Positions 7,153-13,721 of a stretch of 16,712 nt of DNA are shown piece by piece. A program made the position numbers and the translations under genes. Position 1 is the stretch's first letter; each line of letters starts with the position of its first letter. The notes below the pieces were generated by a model. The model was not told the origin of the DNA. It was given only the letters and a program-made list of their open reading frames with translations, and ran no database searches. Source of the DNA: Actinomycetota bacterium (GTDB lineage Bacteria; Actinomycetota; Actinomycetes; Actinomycetales; Microbacteriaceae); NCBI GenBank assembly GCA_009704705.1, contig WLDR01000018.1, positions 1-16,712 on the forward strand. Reading direction: 5' to 3'.

Positions 7153-8178
7153 GTGGTCGAGATTCACTACGAAAAAGATGCAGACATCAGCCTGATCAAG
7201 GGCAAGAAAGTCGCCGTCATTGGCTACGGATCGCAGGGACACGCACATGCGCTCAACCTGCACGAATCAGGTGTCGAGGTCGTTGTCGGCCTGAAGCCCG
7301 GCTCGAAGTCGATCATCAAGGCTGAAGAGGCCGGCCTCAAGGTGATGACCACCGAAGAAGCCGCCGCTTGGGGTGACGTCATCGTGATTCTCGCTCCCGA
7401 CCAGGTGCAGCGTCACCTCTACAAGGACGACATCGAACCTAACCTCAAGCCGGGCAAGACGCTCGTCTTCGGTCACGGGTTCAACATCCGTTTCGGTTAC
7501 ATCACTGCACCCGACGGCGTTGACGTCATTCTCGTCGCACCCAAGGGCCCCGGACACACGGTTCGTCGTGAGTACGTTGCCGGCCGCGGTGTTCCCGTGA
7601 TCGTCGCCGTTGAAAAGGACGCATCGGGTCAGGCATGGAACCTCGCTTGGTCGTACTCGGCAGCCATCGGTGGCCTTCGCGCGGGTGGCATCAAGACCAC
7701 GTTTACCGAAGAGACCGAGACAGACCTCTTTGGCGAGCAGGCGGTGCTCTGTGGTGGCACGTCACAGCTTGTTCAGTACGGTTTCGAGACGCTCGTTGAG
7801 GCGGGCTACCAGCCCGAAATCGCCTACTTCGAGGTTCTGCACGAGCTCAAGCTCATTGTCGACCTCATGTGGGAGGGTGGCATCGCCAAGCAGCGCTGGT
7901 CGATTTCTGACACCGCTGAGTATGGTGACTACGTTTCCGGTCCGCGTGTGATTGACCCCAACGTCAAGAAGAACATGCAGGCTGTGCTCGCCGACATTCA
8001 GTCGGGTGCATTCGCCCAGCGTTTCATCGACGACCAAGACGCCGGCGCACCGGAGTTCATGGAGCTTCGCGAGAAGGGTGCCTCGCACCCGATCGAGGCG
8101 GTCGGACGCAAGTTGCGCGGAATGTTCGCATGGCGCCCGCAGGACAAGGACTACGTGGAAGGCTCGGCCGCGCGCTAA
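7153..8178 (+). CDS. ilvC: Ketol-acid reductoisomerase (class I)
   Basis: IlvC converts acetohydroxy acids to dihydroxy acids by Mg-dependent alkyl migration and NADPH reduction, the second shared step. At 341 residues it is a class I (short) enzyme. The Rossmann motif GYGSQGHAHALNL starts at residue 24; His108 (FGHGFN) and Lys131 (APKGPGH) are in place. The metal ligands Asp191 and Glu195 (TETDLFGEQ), Glu227 and Glu231 (FEVLHELK), and Ser252 (SISDTAEYG) are all present. The loop after the second strand (GLKPGSKS) keeps the Lys/Ser residues associated with NADPH preference. The start is GTG 7153, preceded by a weak GAAAGAGA. It follows ilvN by 54 bases, and the next gene starts 19 bases after its stop. 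Confidence 0.97.
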   Translation: MVEIHYEKDADISLIKGKKVAVIGYGSQGHAHALNLHESGVEVVVGLKPGSKSIIKAEEAGLKVMTTEEAAAWGDVIVILAPDQVQRHLYKDDIEPNLKPGKTLVFGHGFNIRFGYITAPDGVDVILVAPKGPGHTVRREYVAGRGVPVIVAVEKDASGQAWNLAWSYSAAIGGLRAGGIKTTFTEETETDLFGEQAVLCGGTSQLVQYGFETLVEAGYQPEIAYFEVLHELKLIVDLMWEGGIAKQRWSISDTAEYGDYVSGPRVIDPNVKKNMQAVLADIQSGAFAQRFIDDQDAGAPEFMELREKGASHPIEAVGRKLRGMFAWRPQDKDYVEGSAAR

Positions 8179-8197
8179 CGCGTGAGCTAAACGCCTC

Positions 8198-8788
8198 ATG
8201 GCTTCTGACGACGACGCTCTGACGTGGGCTGGCGACCGAGAGGATCGCGCGCCTAACGTCAGGGCGTCTTCGTCGTCGAAGAAGCCGGCGGCAAAAAGGC
8301 CTGCCGCAAAGAAACCGGTCGCAAAGAAACCGGTCGCGAAGAAGCCCGTGGCCAAGAAGCCGGCTGCCAAGAAACCAGCCGCCGCGAATGAAACCGCGTC
8401 GCTCGTTCACCCCTCCGTCGTTGGCGAGAAGCCCGACTCTTCGCACGATGATGTCGACCCGTCGTTCGACGAGCTCGTGCAACCTGACCCGCCTGCGCAA
8501 ACATCGGCGGGCGCACTCGTCATGTACGGGCTCTTCGCCGGCGTGTACCTGCTGTTCTCGGTGGCGTGGTTGATCATCGCGCTGAACCCGCCCATCAACT
8601 TCTTCGACGTCGTGAGTTCGTTTATGTGGGTTGCGTCGCTCTGGTTCGCCACGCTCGGTGGCCTCATTTGGTTTGTCGCAACGTTCATTCTCGGGCGCAG
8701 TCGCGGCTTCGGCTGGAAGTTCATGATGCTTCTGATCGGGGTCGTCGTGCTCATCCCGTGGCCCTATCTGCACTTGGCGGTGCGATGA
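8198..8788 (+). CDS. Membrane protein with Lys-Pro-Ala-rich repeat tail, unknown function
   Basis: A 196-residue protein. Residues 1-27 contain an acidic DDDALTWAGD segment. Residues 28-62 are seven five-residue repeats of the form K-K/R-P-A/V-A, resembling the basic tails of histone H1-like bacterial DNA-binding proteins. Residues 63-103 form an acidic linker (DDVDPSFDELVQ). Three membrane helices follow at about 106-128, 138-164 and 173-190. From memory, a DDALxW(x)GD start occurs in other Microbacteriaceae membrane proteins at this locus, sometimes labelled as DNA polymerase III gamma/tau because of the repeats; that label would not fit a membrane protein. It follows ilvC by 19 bases and overlaps the next membrane gene by ATGA, so the two are probably made together. 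The basic tail, if cytoplasmic, could bind nucleic acid or acidic lipid heads; this is unproven. Confidence 0.85.
   Translation: MASDDDALTWAGDREDRAPNVRASSSSKKPAAKRPAAKKPVAKKPVAKKPVAKKPAAKKPAAANETASLVHPSVVGEKPDSSHDDVDPSFDELVQPDPPAQTSAGALVMYGLFAGVYLLFSVAWLIIALNPPINFFDVVSSFMWVASLWFATLGGLIWFVATFILGRSRGFGWKFMMLLIGVVVLIPWPYLHLAVR
8279..8383 (+). repeat. Seven 15-base tandem repeats encoding KKPAA pentads
   Basis: Seven consecutive 15-base units of the type aag-aaa-ccg-gtc-gca, with synonymous variation, within the preceding membrane protein gene. Units 3 and 4 differ by a single base. Such runs can change copy number by slippage, so the tail length may vary between strains. Confidence 0.9.
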
Positions 8789-9123
8789 AACGCGGCTTCG
8801 GCGGGTGGTTGCTCGTCATTCTGTTCGGTGTGTTGCTCGGCCACGATGTGTGGGAGGGCGCCGGAAACGTCATCGGCAAGTACTACGAAAGTCTGCAACT
8901 CGGGCTTGAACTCACTTGGGTTGGCTGGTTGATTCTTGGCACCAACTTGCTGGCACCCGTGGTGCTGTTCATCATCGGGCTCGTGGCAACGCGACGCAAG
9001 TCGTTTGGTGACGCGCTGCTCATCTGGATTCTTGCCGTGCTCGTTGCGGCAATCGCCGGTGCGGATGTTGTACTCGCCGGCAACGACTACACCCTCTTCT
9101 ACACCGTCACCACCGGCAACTGA
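8785..9123 (+). CDS. Small three-helix membrane protein, unknown function
   Basis: A 112-residue protein beginning at the ATG that shares ATGA with the stop of the preceding gene, which indicates translational coupling. Hydrophobic segments lie near residues 7-20, 44-68 and 76-98, separated by short loops (GHDVWEGAGNVIGKYYESLQ; then ATRRKSFGD). The positive-inside rule puts the RRKS loop in the cytoplasm. The C-terminus (GNDYTLFYTVTTGN) would then be outside. No domain is recognised. With its upstream partner it probably forms a small membrane module between ilvC and serA. A connection to branched-chain amino acid metabolism is suggested only by position. Confidence 0.85.
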   Translation: MKRGFGGWLLVILFGVLLGHDVWEGAGNVIGKYYESLQLGLELTWVGWLILGTNLLAPVVLFIIGLVATRRKSFGDALLIWILAVLVAAIAGADVVLAGNDYTLFYTVTTGN

Positions 9124-9185
9124 CGGCTCGCAAAAGCTCGGGGGCAACCGGCCTCTCAGCGAAAATCCGCCCTGATGCCAAAAGG

Positions 9186-9197
9186 TAGAATTTGCTC
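9186..9197 (+). promoter_or_regulatory. Putative leaderless promoter (-10 TAGAAT) of serA-leuB-ilvE
   Basis: TAGAAT (9186-9191), a near-consensus -10, is followed by TTGCTC and then the GTG of serA at 9198. There is no Shine-Dalgarno and no obvious -35. This would start a second transcription unit, possibly with a leaderless mRNA. It lies in the 74-base gap after the small membrane protein gene. Confidence 0.6.
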
Positions 9198-10790
9198 GTG
9201 ACCAAACCAATCGTGCTCATTGCTGAAGAACTCTCGCCCGCCACGATTGATGCGCTCGGTCCGGATTTCGATATCCGCACCGTCGACGGCACCGATCGAC
9301 CGGCGTTGCTCGAGGCCGTTCGCAAAGCATCCGCAATTCTGGTTCGGAGTGCGACGAAGGTCGATGCCGAGGTCATCGCGGCGGCGCCAGACCTCAAGGT
9401 GATCGCGCGAGCTGGCGTGGGTCTCGACAACGTTGATATCAAGACGTCTACCGAGGCTGGCGTGATGGTGGTTAACGCTCCGACGTCGAACATCATCTCG
9501 GCCGCCGAGCTCACCGTTGGCCACATCTTGAGTCTTGCCCGCCACATCCCGTCAGCACACGCGGCGCTGGCCGACGGAAAATGGAAGCGCAGCGCTTACA
9601 CCGGCACCGAACTCTTTGAAAAGACCATCGGCATTATTGGCCTGGGTCGAATTGGCGCATTGATTGCTGCTCGTCTGCAGGCCTTCGACATGAAGGTCGT
9701 CGCGTACGACCCGTATGTCACCTCGGCGCGTGCCCAGCAATTGGGAGTGCAGTTGTTGCCGCTCGACGAGTTGCTCGCCGAGAGCGACTTCATCACGATT
9801 CACATGCCCAAGACTCCCGAAACAACGGGCATGATTGGCACGGCCCAGCTCAAGGCGATGAAGAAGACCGCATATGTGGTCAATGTTGCTCGCGGTGGTC
9901 TCATCGACGAGGATGCCCTGCACGACGCCCTCGTTGCTGGCGAGATTGCCGGCGCAGGCCTCGACGTGTTCGTGAACGAGCCACCCACCGACTCGAAGTT
10001 GCTCGGGCTGCCGAACGTTGTGGTCACGCCTCACCTCGGGGCGTCCACTGATGAGGCTCAAGAAAAAGCGGGCATCTCGGTCGCCAACTCAGTGCGCCTC
10101 GCGCTCGGGGGCGATCTCGTGCCCGACGCAGTCAACGTTGCGGGCGGTGTCATCGACCCGTACGTGCGCCCGGCCATCCCGCTGTTTGAAAAACTGGGCC
10201 AGGTCTTCTCGGGCCTGTCCCACTCGAGCCCGTTGACGAGCGTCGACGTTGAGGTGCGCGGAGAAATCACGCAGTACGACACGTCGGTTCTTCGACTTGC
10301 CGCACTCAAGGGCATCTTCACCAACGTGGTCAGCGAGTCGGTCTCCTACGTGAACGCTCCGCTTTTGGCCGAGCAGCGCGGCATCGAGGTGCGAACATTT
10401 ACGCACGAAGAAAGCCCGGAATATCGCACGGTGCTCTCACTGCGCGGCGCGCTGAGTGACGGCACTCAGGTCTCGGTTTCGGGCACGCTCGTCGGCACGA
10501 AGCAGACCCAGAAGATCGTCGAGATTAACGGCTACGAAGTGGATGTGCCCATCGACGACCACCTCATCGTGATGCAGTACACCGACCGCCCCGGAATCGT
10601 TGCCATCTATGGCAAGGAGTTTGGCGACGCAAACATCAACATCGCCGGCATGCAGATTGCACGCCAAGAACTCGGGGGCAAGGCGCTCAGCGTGCTCACG
10701 GTTGACTCCCCGGTTCCATCTGCGCTGCTCGAGAAAGTGCGCAAGGCCATTGACGCTGACGTGATGCTCGAAGTCGACATCACAGACTGA
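9198..10790 (+). CDS. serA: D-3-phosphoglycerate dehydrogenase
   Basis: SerA oxidises 3-phosphoglycerate to 3-phosphohydroxypyruvate, the first step of serine synthesis. The 530-residue length is that of the long actinobacterial (type I) form. Order: substrate-binding segment (RAGVGLDNVD 71-80), NAD-binding Rossmann domain with GLGRIG (148-153), catalytic Arg232 (NVARGG), Glu261 (NEPP) and His279 (TPHLGAST), the intervening domain (about 315-455), and a C-terminal ACT domain (about 458-530, TDRPGIVAIYG) expected to bind serine for feedback control. The start is GTG 9198, which gives MTKPIVLIAEELS and sits 6 bases after the -10. An in-frame TTG six bases earlier is unlikely, being between -10 and start. 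leuB follows after 23 bases; grouping of serA with leuB and ilvC is common in actinobacteria. Confidence 0.97.
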   Translation: MTKPIVLIAEELSPATIDALGPDFDIRTVDGTDRPALLEAVRKASAILVRSATKVDAEVIAAAPDLKVIARAGVGLDNVDIKTSTEAGVMVVNAPTSNIISAAELTVGHILSLARHIPSAHAALADGKWKRSAYTGTELFEKTIGIIGLGRIGALIAARLQAFDMKVVAYDPYVTSARAQQLGVQLLPLDELLAESDFITIHMPKTPETTGMIGTAQLKAMKKTAYVVNVARGGLIDEDALHDALVAGEIAGAGLDVFVNEPPTDSKLLGLPNVVVTPHLGASTDEAQEKAGISVANSVRLALGGDLVPDAVNVAGGVIDPYVRPAIPLFEKLGQVFSGLSHSSPLTSVDVEVRGEITQYDTSVLRLAALKGIFTNVVSESVSYVNAPLLAEQRGIEVRTFTHEESPEYRTVLSLRGALSDGTQVSVSGTLVGTKQTQKIVEINGYEVDVPIDDHLIVMQYTDRPGIVAIYGKEFGDANINIAGMQIARQELGGKALSVLTVDSPVPSALLEKVRKAIDADVMLEVDITD

Positions 10791-10813
10791 CCCCAGAACA
10801 GAGAGAACGCACG

Positions 10814-11863
10814 ATGACGAAAGCACTCAAGCTTGCGGTGATCCCCGGTGACGGCATCGGCCCCGAGGTGGTTGCCGAAGGCCTCAAGATTCTCGACGCC
10901 GTGGCGGCAGCTGAAGGCATCACGGTCACCAAGAAGATGTTCTCCCTCGGAGCCGACCGCTTTCTCGAAACGACCGACGTTCTCACCGAAGAAGACTTAG
11001 GCGCGATTCGCGACAACGACGCAATCTTGCTCGGAGCGGTCGGCGGCACGCCCGGTGACCCGCGCATCCCCGCTGGCATCATCGAGCGCGGACTCTTGCT
11101 CAAGCTGCGGTTTAGTCTCGACCACTATGTCAACCTGCGTCCGACGCAGATTTTGCCCGGAGTGGTCAGCCCGCTCGCGAATCCCGGCGCAGTCGACTTC
11201 GTCGTTGTGCGCGAGGGAACAGAAGGCCCGTACGTCGGTAACGGCGGCGTGGTGCGCGAAGGCACGCCAGCCGAGGTCGCCAACGAACTCTCGGTCAACA
11301 CGGCCTACGGCGTCGACCGCGTGGTTCGCTACGCGTTCGAGTTGGCGATGAAGCGTCGCAAGAAGCTCACCTGGGTTCACAAGACCAACGTGCTCGTGCA
11401 CGCCGGCGGCTTGTGGACACGCTCGGTTGCGAGCATCGCTCGCGAGTTTCCTGACGTCGCCGTCGACTACCTGCACGTGGATGCGGCAACCATCTTCTTC
11501 GTCACCGACCCGTCGCGCTTCGACGTGATTGTCACCGACAACTTGTTTGGCGACATCCTCACCGACCTTTCGGGTGCGATTGGCGGAGGCATCGGTCTCG
11601 CGGCGAGCGGAAACATCAACCCGACGAACGCGTTTCCGAGCATGTTCGAACCCGTTCACGGTTCGGCACCCGACATCGCCGGTCAGCAGAAGGCTGATCC
11701 CACGGCGACGATTCTGTCGGTCGCCATGCTGTTCGACCACTTTGGTTTCGCCGACGCCAGCGCACGCATCAAGCAGGCGGTGGCGGATGACCTCGCCGAG
11801 CGCGACGGATCAGCTCGTGCCACCGCTGAAGTGGGCGACGCGATTTTGGCTCGCCTCAAGTAG
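10814..11863 (+). CDS. leuB: 3-isopropylmalate dehydrogenase
   Basis: LeuB performs the NAD-dependent oxidative decarboxylation of 3-isopropylmalate in leucine synthesis. The 349-residue protein opens with the beta-decarboxylating dehydrogenase motif IPGDGIGPEV (10-19). Substrate residues Arg99 and Arg109 (LKLRF...NLRP), Arg133, Tyr140 (VREGTEGPY) and Lys190 (HKTNV) are present, as are the probable metal ligands Asp223 (HVDA), Asp247 and Asp251 (NLFGDILTD). The NAD loop FEPVHGSAPDIAG at 278-290 distinguishes it from NADP-dependent isocitrate dehydrogenase. Leu94-Leu96 before Arg99 fit an isopropylmalate rather than a tartrate or isocitrate substrate. The ATG start has a weak AGAGAGA upstream. 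It lies 23 bases after serA and 26 bases before ilvE, in one apparent operon; leuA and leuCD are not in the window. Confidence 0.96.
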   Translation: MTKALKLAVIPGDGIGPEVVAEGLKILDAVAAAEGITVTKKMFSLGADRFLETTDVLTEEDLGAIRDNDAILLGAVGGTPGDPRIPAGIIERGLLLKLRFSLDHYVNLRPTQILPGVVSPLANPGAVDFVVVREGTEGPYVGNGGVVREGTPAEVANELSVNTAYGVDRVVRYAFELAMKRRKKLTWVHKTNVLVHAGGLWTRSVASIAREFPDVAVDYLHVDAATIFFVTDPSRFDVIVTDNLFGDILTDLSGAIGGGIGLAASGNINPTNAFPSMFEPVHGSAPDIAGQQKADPTATILSVAMLFDHFGFADASARIKQAVADDLAERDGSARATAEVGDAILARLK

Positions 11864-11889
11864 CGTAAAGACAGAGGAAGGAAGTCACC

Positions 11890-12999
11890 ATGGCTCGCAA
11901 CGACACAACGACATTTCCGGTCAGCTTTACGCTGACGCCATCGACGTCGGCCCGCGTGGAGGCTCACCGAGACGAAATTCTTGCAGATCCCGGATTCGGC
12001 AACTACTTCACCGATCACATGATCGAGATTGACTGGACCGTCGACGAAGGTTGGCACAACGCACAGGTAAAGCCGTATGGTCCGCTCAGCATCGAGCCCG
12101 GTTCGGCGGTCTTGCACTACGGACAAGAGATTTTTGAAGGGCTGAAGGCCTACCGCCATGCCGATGGTTCAGTCTGGACATTCCGTCCCGACGCCAACGC
12201 CCGTCGTCTCGCTCGCTCGGCCCGTCGTCTGGCTCTGCCCGAATTGTCGGTCACTGACTTCATCGAATCGATTCGTCAGATTGTCGAGATTGACAACGCG
12301 TGGGTGCCGTCCGCACCCGAGACGAGCCTCTACCTTCGCCCGTTCATGATTGCGAACGAGAACTTCCTCGGCGTTCGTGCGGCACACCGCGCGGCCTACT
12401 ACGTCATCGCCAGCCCCGCCGGCGCCTACTTCAAGGGCGGAGTCGCCCCCATCAAGATCTGGCTCACCACCGAGTACACCCGCGCCGGTCGCGGTGGCAC
12501 GGGCGCAGCAAAGTGTGGCGGCAACTACGCCGCGAGCCTGGTCGCACAAGCCGACGCCTACGACCGCGGATGCGCACAGGTGCTTTTTCTCGACGCAGAC
12601 ACGGGCACGAAGGTGGAAGAACTCGGCGGAATGAATGTCTTTCTCGTGAAGAAGGACGGCACGTTGGTGACCCCTCGACTGACCGGGTCGATTCTTGAGG
12701 GCATCACGCGCGACTCGATCATCACGTTGGCTCGAGAACGCGGGCACACCGTGGAGGAGCGCGATATCACTATTGACGAATGGCGTGATGGTGTCGCATC
12801 CGGTGACATCACCGAGGTTTTTGCCTGTGGCACCGCGGCAGTCGTGACCCCTATTGGTCAGGTGCTCTCCGACGAGTTCTCGATCGGCGACCCGACCGCA
12901 CCCGCCGGCGAGCTGACCATGAGCCTGCGGCAAGAACTGACCGACATTCAGTACGGTCGCCTCCCTGACACGCACGGCTGGATGACGAAGCTCGCTTAA
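11890..12999 (+). CDS. ilvE: Branched-chain amino acid aminotransferase
   Basis: IlvE is the PLP-dependent fold type IV enzyme that carries out the final transamination to valine, isoleucine and leucine with glutamate as donor. The 369-residue protein is of the long, mammalian/mycobacterial BCAT subgroup rather than the roughly 310-residue E. coli type. LHYGQEIFEGLKAYR (75-89) and YLRPFMIANE (148-157) precede the Schiff-base Lys208 in GAAKCGGNYAAS. Glu244 in EELGGMN is the residue that faces the PLP ring nitrogen. LTGSILEGITRDS (264-276) and the AVVTPIG phosphate-binding turn near the C-terminus complete the site. The ATG start has GGAAGG upstream. It is the last gene of the serA-leuB-ilvE group; a 56-base gap precedes the response regulator. 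Confidence 0.97.
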   Translation: MARNDTTTFPVSFTLTPSTSARVEAHRDEILADPGFGNYFTDHMIEIDWTVDEGWHNAQVKPYGPLSIEPGSAVLHYGQEIFEGLKAYRHADGSVWTFRPDANARRLARSARRLALPELSVTDFIESIRQIVEIDNAWVPSAPETSLYLRPFMIANENFLGVRAAHRAAYYVIASPAGAYFKGGVAPIKIWLTTEYTRAGRGGTGAAKCGGNYAASLVAQADAYDRGCAQVLFLDADTGTKVEELGGMNVFLVKKDGTLVTPRLTGSILEGITRDSIITLARERGHTVEERDITIDEWRDGVASGDITEVFACGTAAVVTPIGQVLSDEFSIGDPTAPAGELTMSLRQELTDIQYGRLPDTHGWMTKLA

Positions 13000-13055
13000 G
13001 GGTTTTCACTAATTTGACCTTGCACCCTAGAGGGCCCGCCACAAGGGTTAACGAC

Positions 13056-13721
13056 GTGACTGAAACCGCGACTCGACCCATTCGCCTCGCCATCGTTGAG
13101 GACAACCCTCTTTTTCTCGACTTGGTTTCTTCGGCTCTCGACAGCGTTGACGGTCTCGAGGTTGTTGCAACGGCAAAGAGTGCAACCGAAGCGCGAGCCG
13201 TTCTGGCCGACGCCGACATCGACGTGGCGGTTCTCGACATCGATTTGCCCGACGGCAACGGAGTGGGGCTTGGTGTCTGGCTCTCGTCGCAGTTTCCGCG
13301 GCCAGGTGTCTTGCTTCTCTCGGCGACCGACATGTTGGAACTCTTCCTCGGACTTCCCGAAGAAACGCGTGCTGGCTGGAGCTACTTGTCGAAGTCGTCG
13401 ACGACAGATTTCGACGTGCTCATCAAGACCATCCAGGCGACCGCGCGTGGTCGCACGATTGTCGATCCGTCGCTTGTCGACCGGTCGCGTGCCAAGCCGG
13501 GCGGTCGCGTCGCCAGACTGACCAAGCGACAGTTTGAGGTTTTGCGCGCCGTCGCGCGCGGCTTGAGCAATCAAGCAATCGCGGATGAGTTCCAGTTCTC
13601 ACTCAAGACTGTCGTCGCGCATCTGACGGCGATTTACTCCGCGCTCGACATTCCCGAGGGGTCTAACCCGCGCGTGCACGCTGTGCTCGAGTTCTTGAAA
13701 GAAACGGAACGCGACTCGTGA
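13056..13721 (+). CDS. Response regulator, NarL/FixJ (LuxR-type HTH) family
   Basis: A 221-residue DNA-binding response regulator. The receiver domain (about 8-128) has Glu15-Asp16 in IVEDN, the phosphoacceptor Asp61 in AVLDIDLPDGNGV, the switch Ser89 (LLLSATD) and Lys113 (YLSKSS), so it looks fully active. The C-terminal LuxR-type helix-turn-helix covers about 154-218 (LTKRQFEVLRAVARGLSNQAIA, then SLKTVVAHLTAIYSAL). I choose GTG 13056 as the start; AAGGG lies 8 bases upstream and the product begins MTETATRPIRLAIVEDN. An in-frame TTG at 13014 would add 14 low-quality residues. The stop overlaps the kinase start by GTGA, pairing the two proteins. Target genes are unknown. Position beside ilvE does not by itself prove regulation of that operon. 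Confidence 0.93.
   Translation: MTETATRPIRLAIVEDNPLFLDLVSSALDSVDGLEVVATAKSATEARAVLADADIDVAVLDIDLPDGNGVGLGVWLSSQFPRPGVLLLSATDMLELFLGLPEETRAGWSYLSKSSTTDFDVLIKTIQATARGRTIVDPSLVDRSRAKPGGRVARLTKRQFEVLRAVARGLSNQAIADEFQFSLKTVVAHLTAIYSALDIPEGSNPRVHAVLEFLKETERDS

Noticed and set aside
7762..8370. A minus-strand open frame with a repetitive GFFATGFFATG-type start, opposite the end of ilvC and the repeat region
   Set aside because: The repeat is the antisense reading of the KKPAA pentads. The rest is the shadow of ilvC.
8279..8383. Tandem repeats considered as a CRISPR array or regulatory iterons
   Set aside because: The 15-base units are contiguous, have no spacers, keep the reading frame and vary mainly at synonymous positions, so they are a coding repeat.
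9124..9185. Terminator between the small membrane protein gene and serA
   Set aside because: No inverted repeat with a convincing stem and no T-run were found in this gap, so read-through into serA cannot be excluded.
13014..13042. TTGACC at 13014-13019 as a -35 element for the response regulator gene
   Set aside because: No -10-like hexamer lies at the required distance; the bases 17 downstream read CGCCAC. Its TTG is also the start of an unconvincing longer frame.
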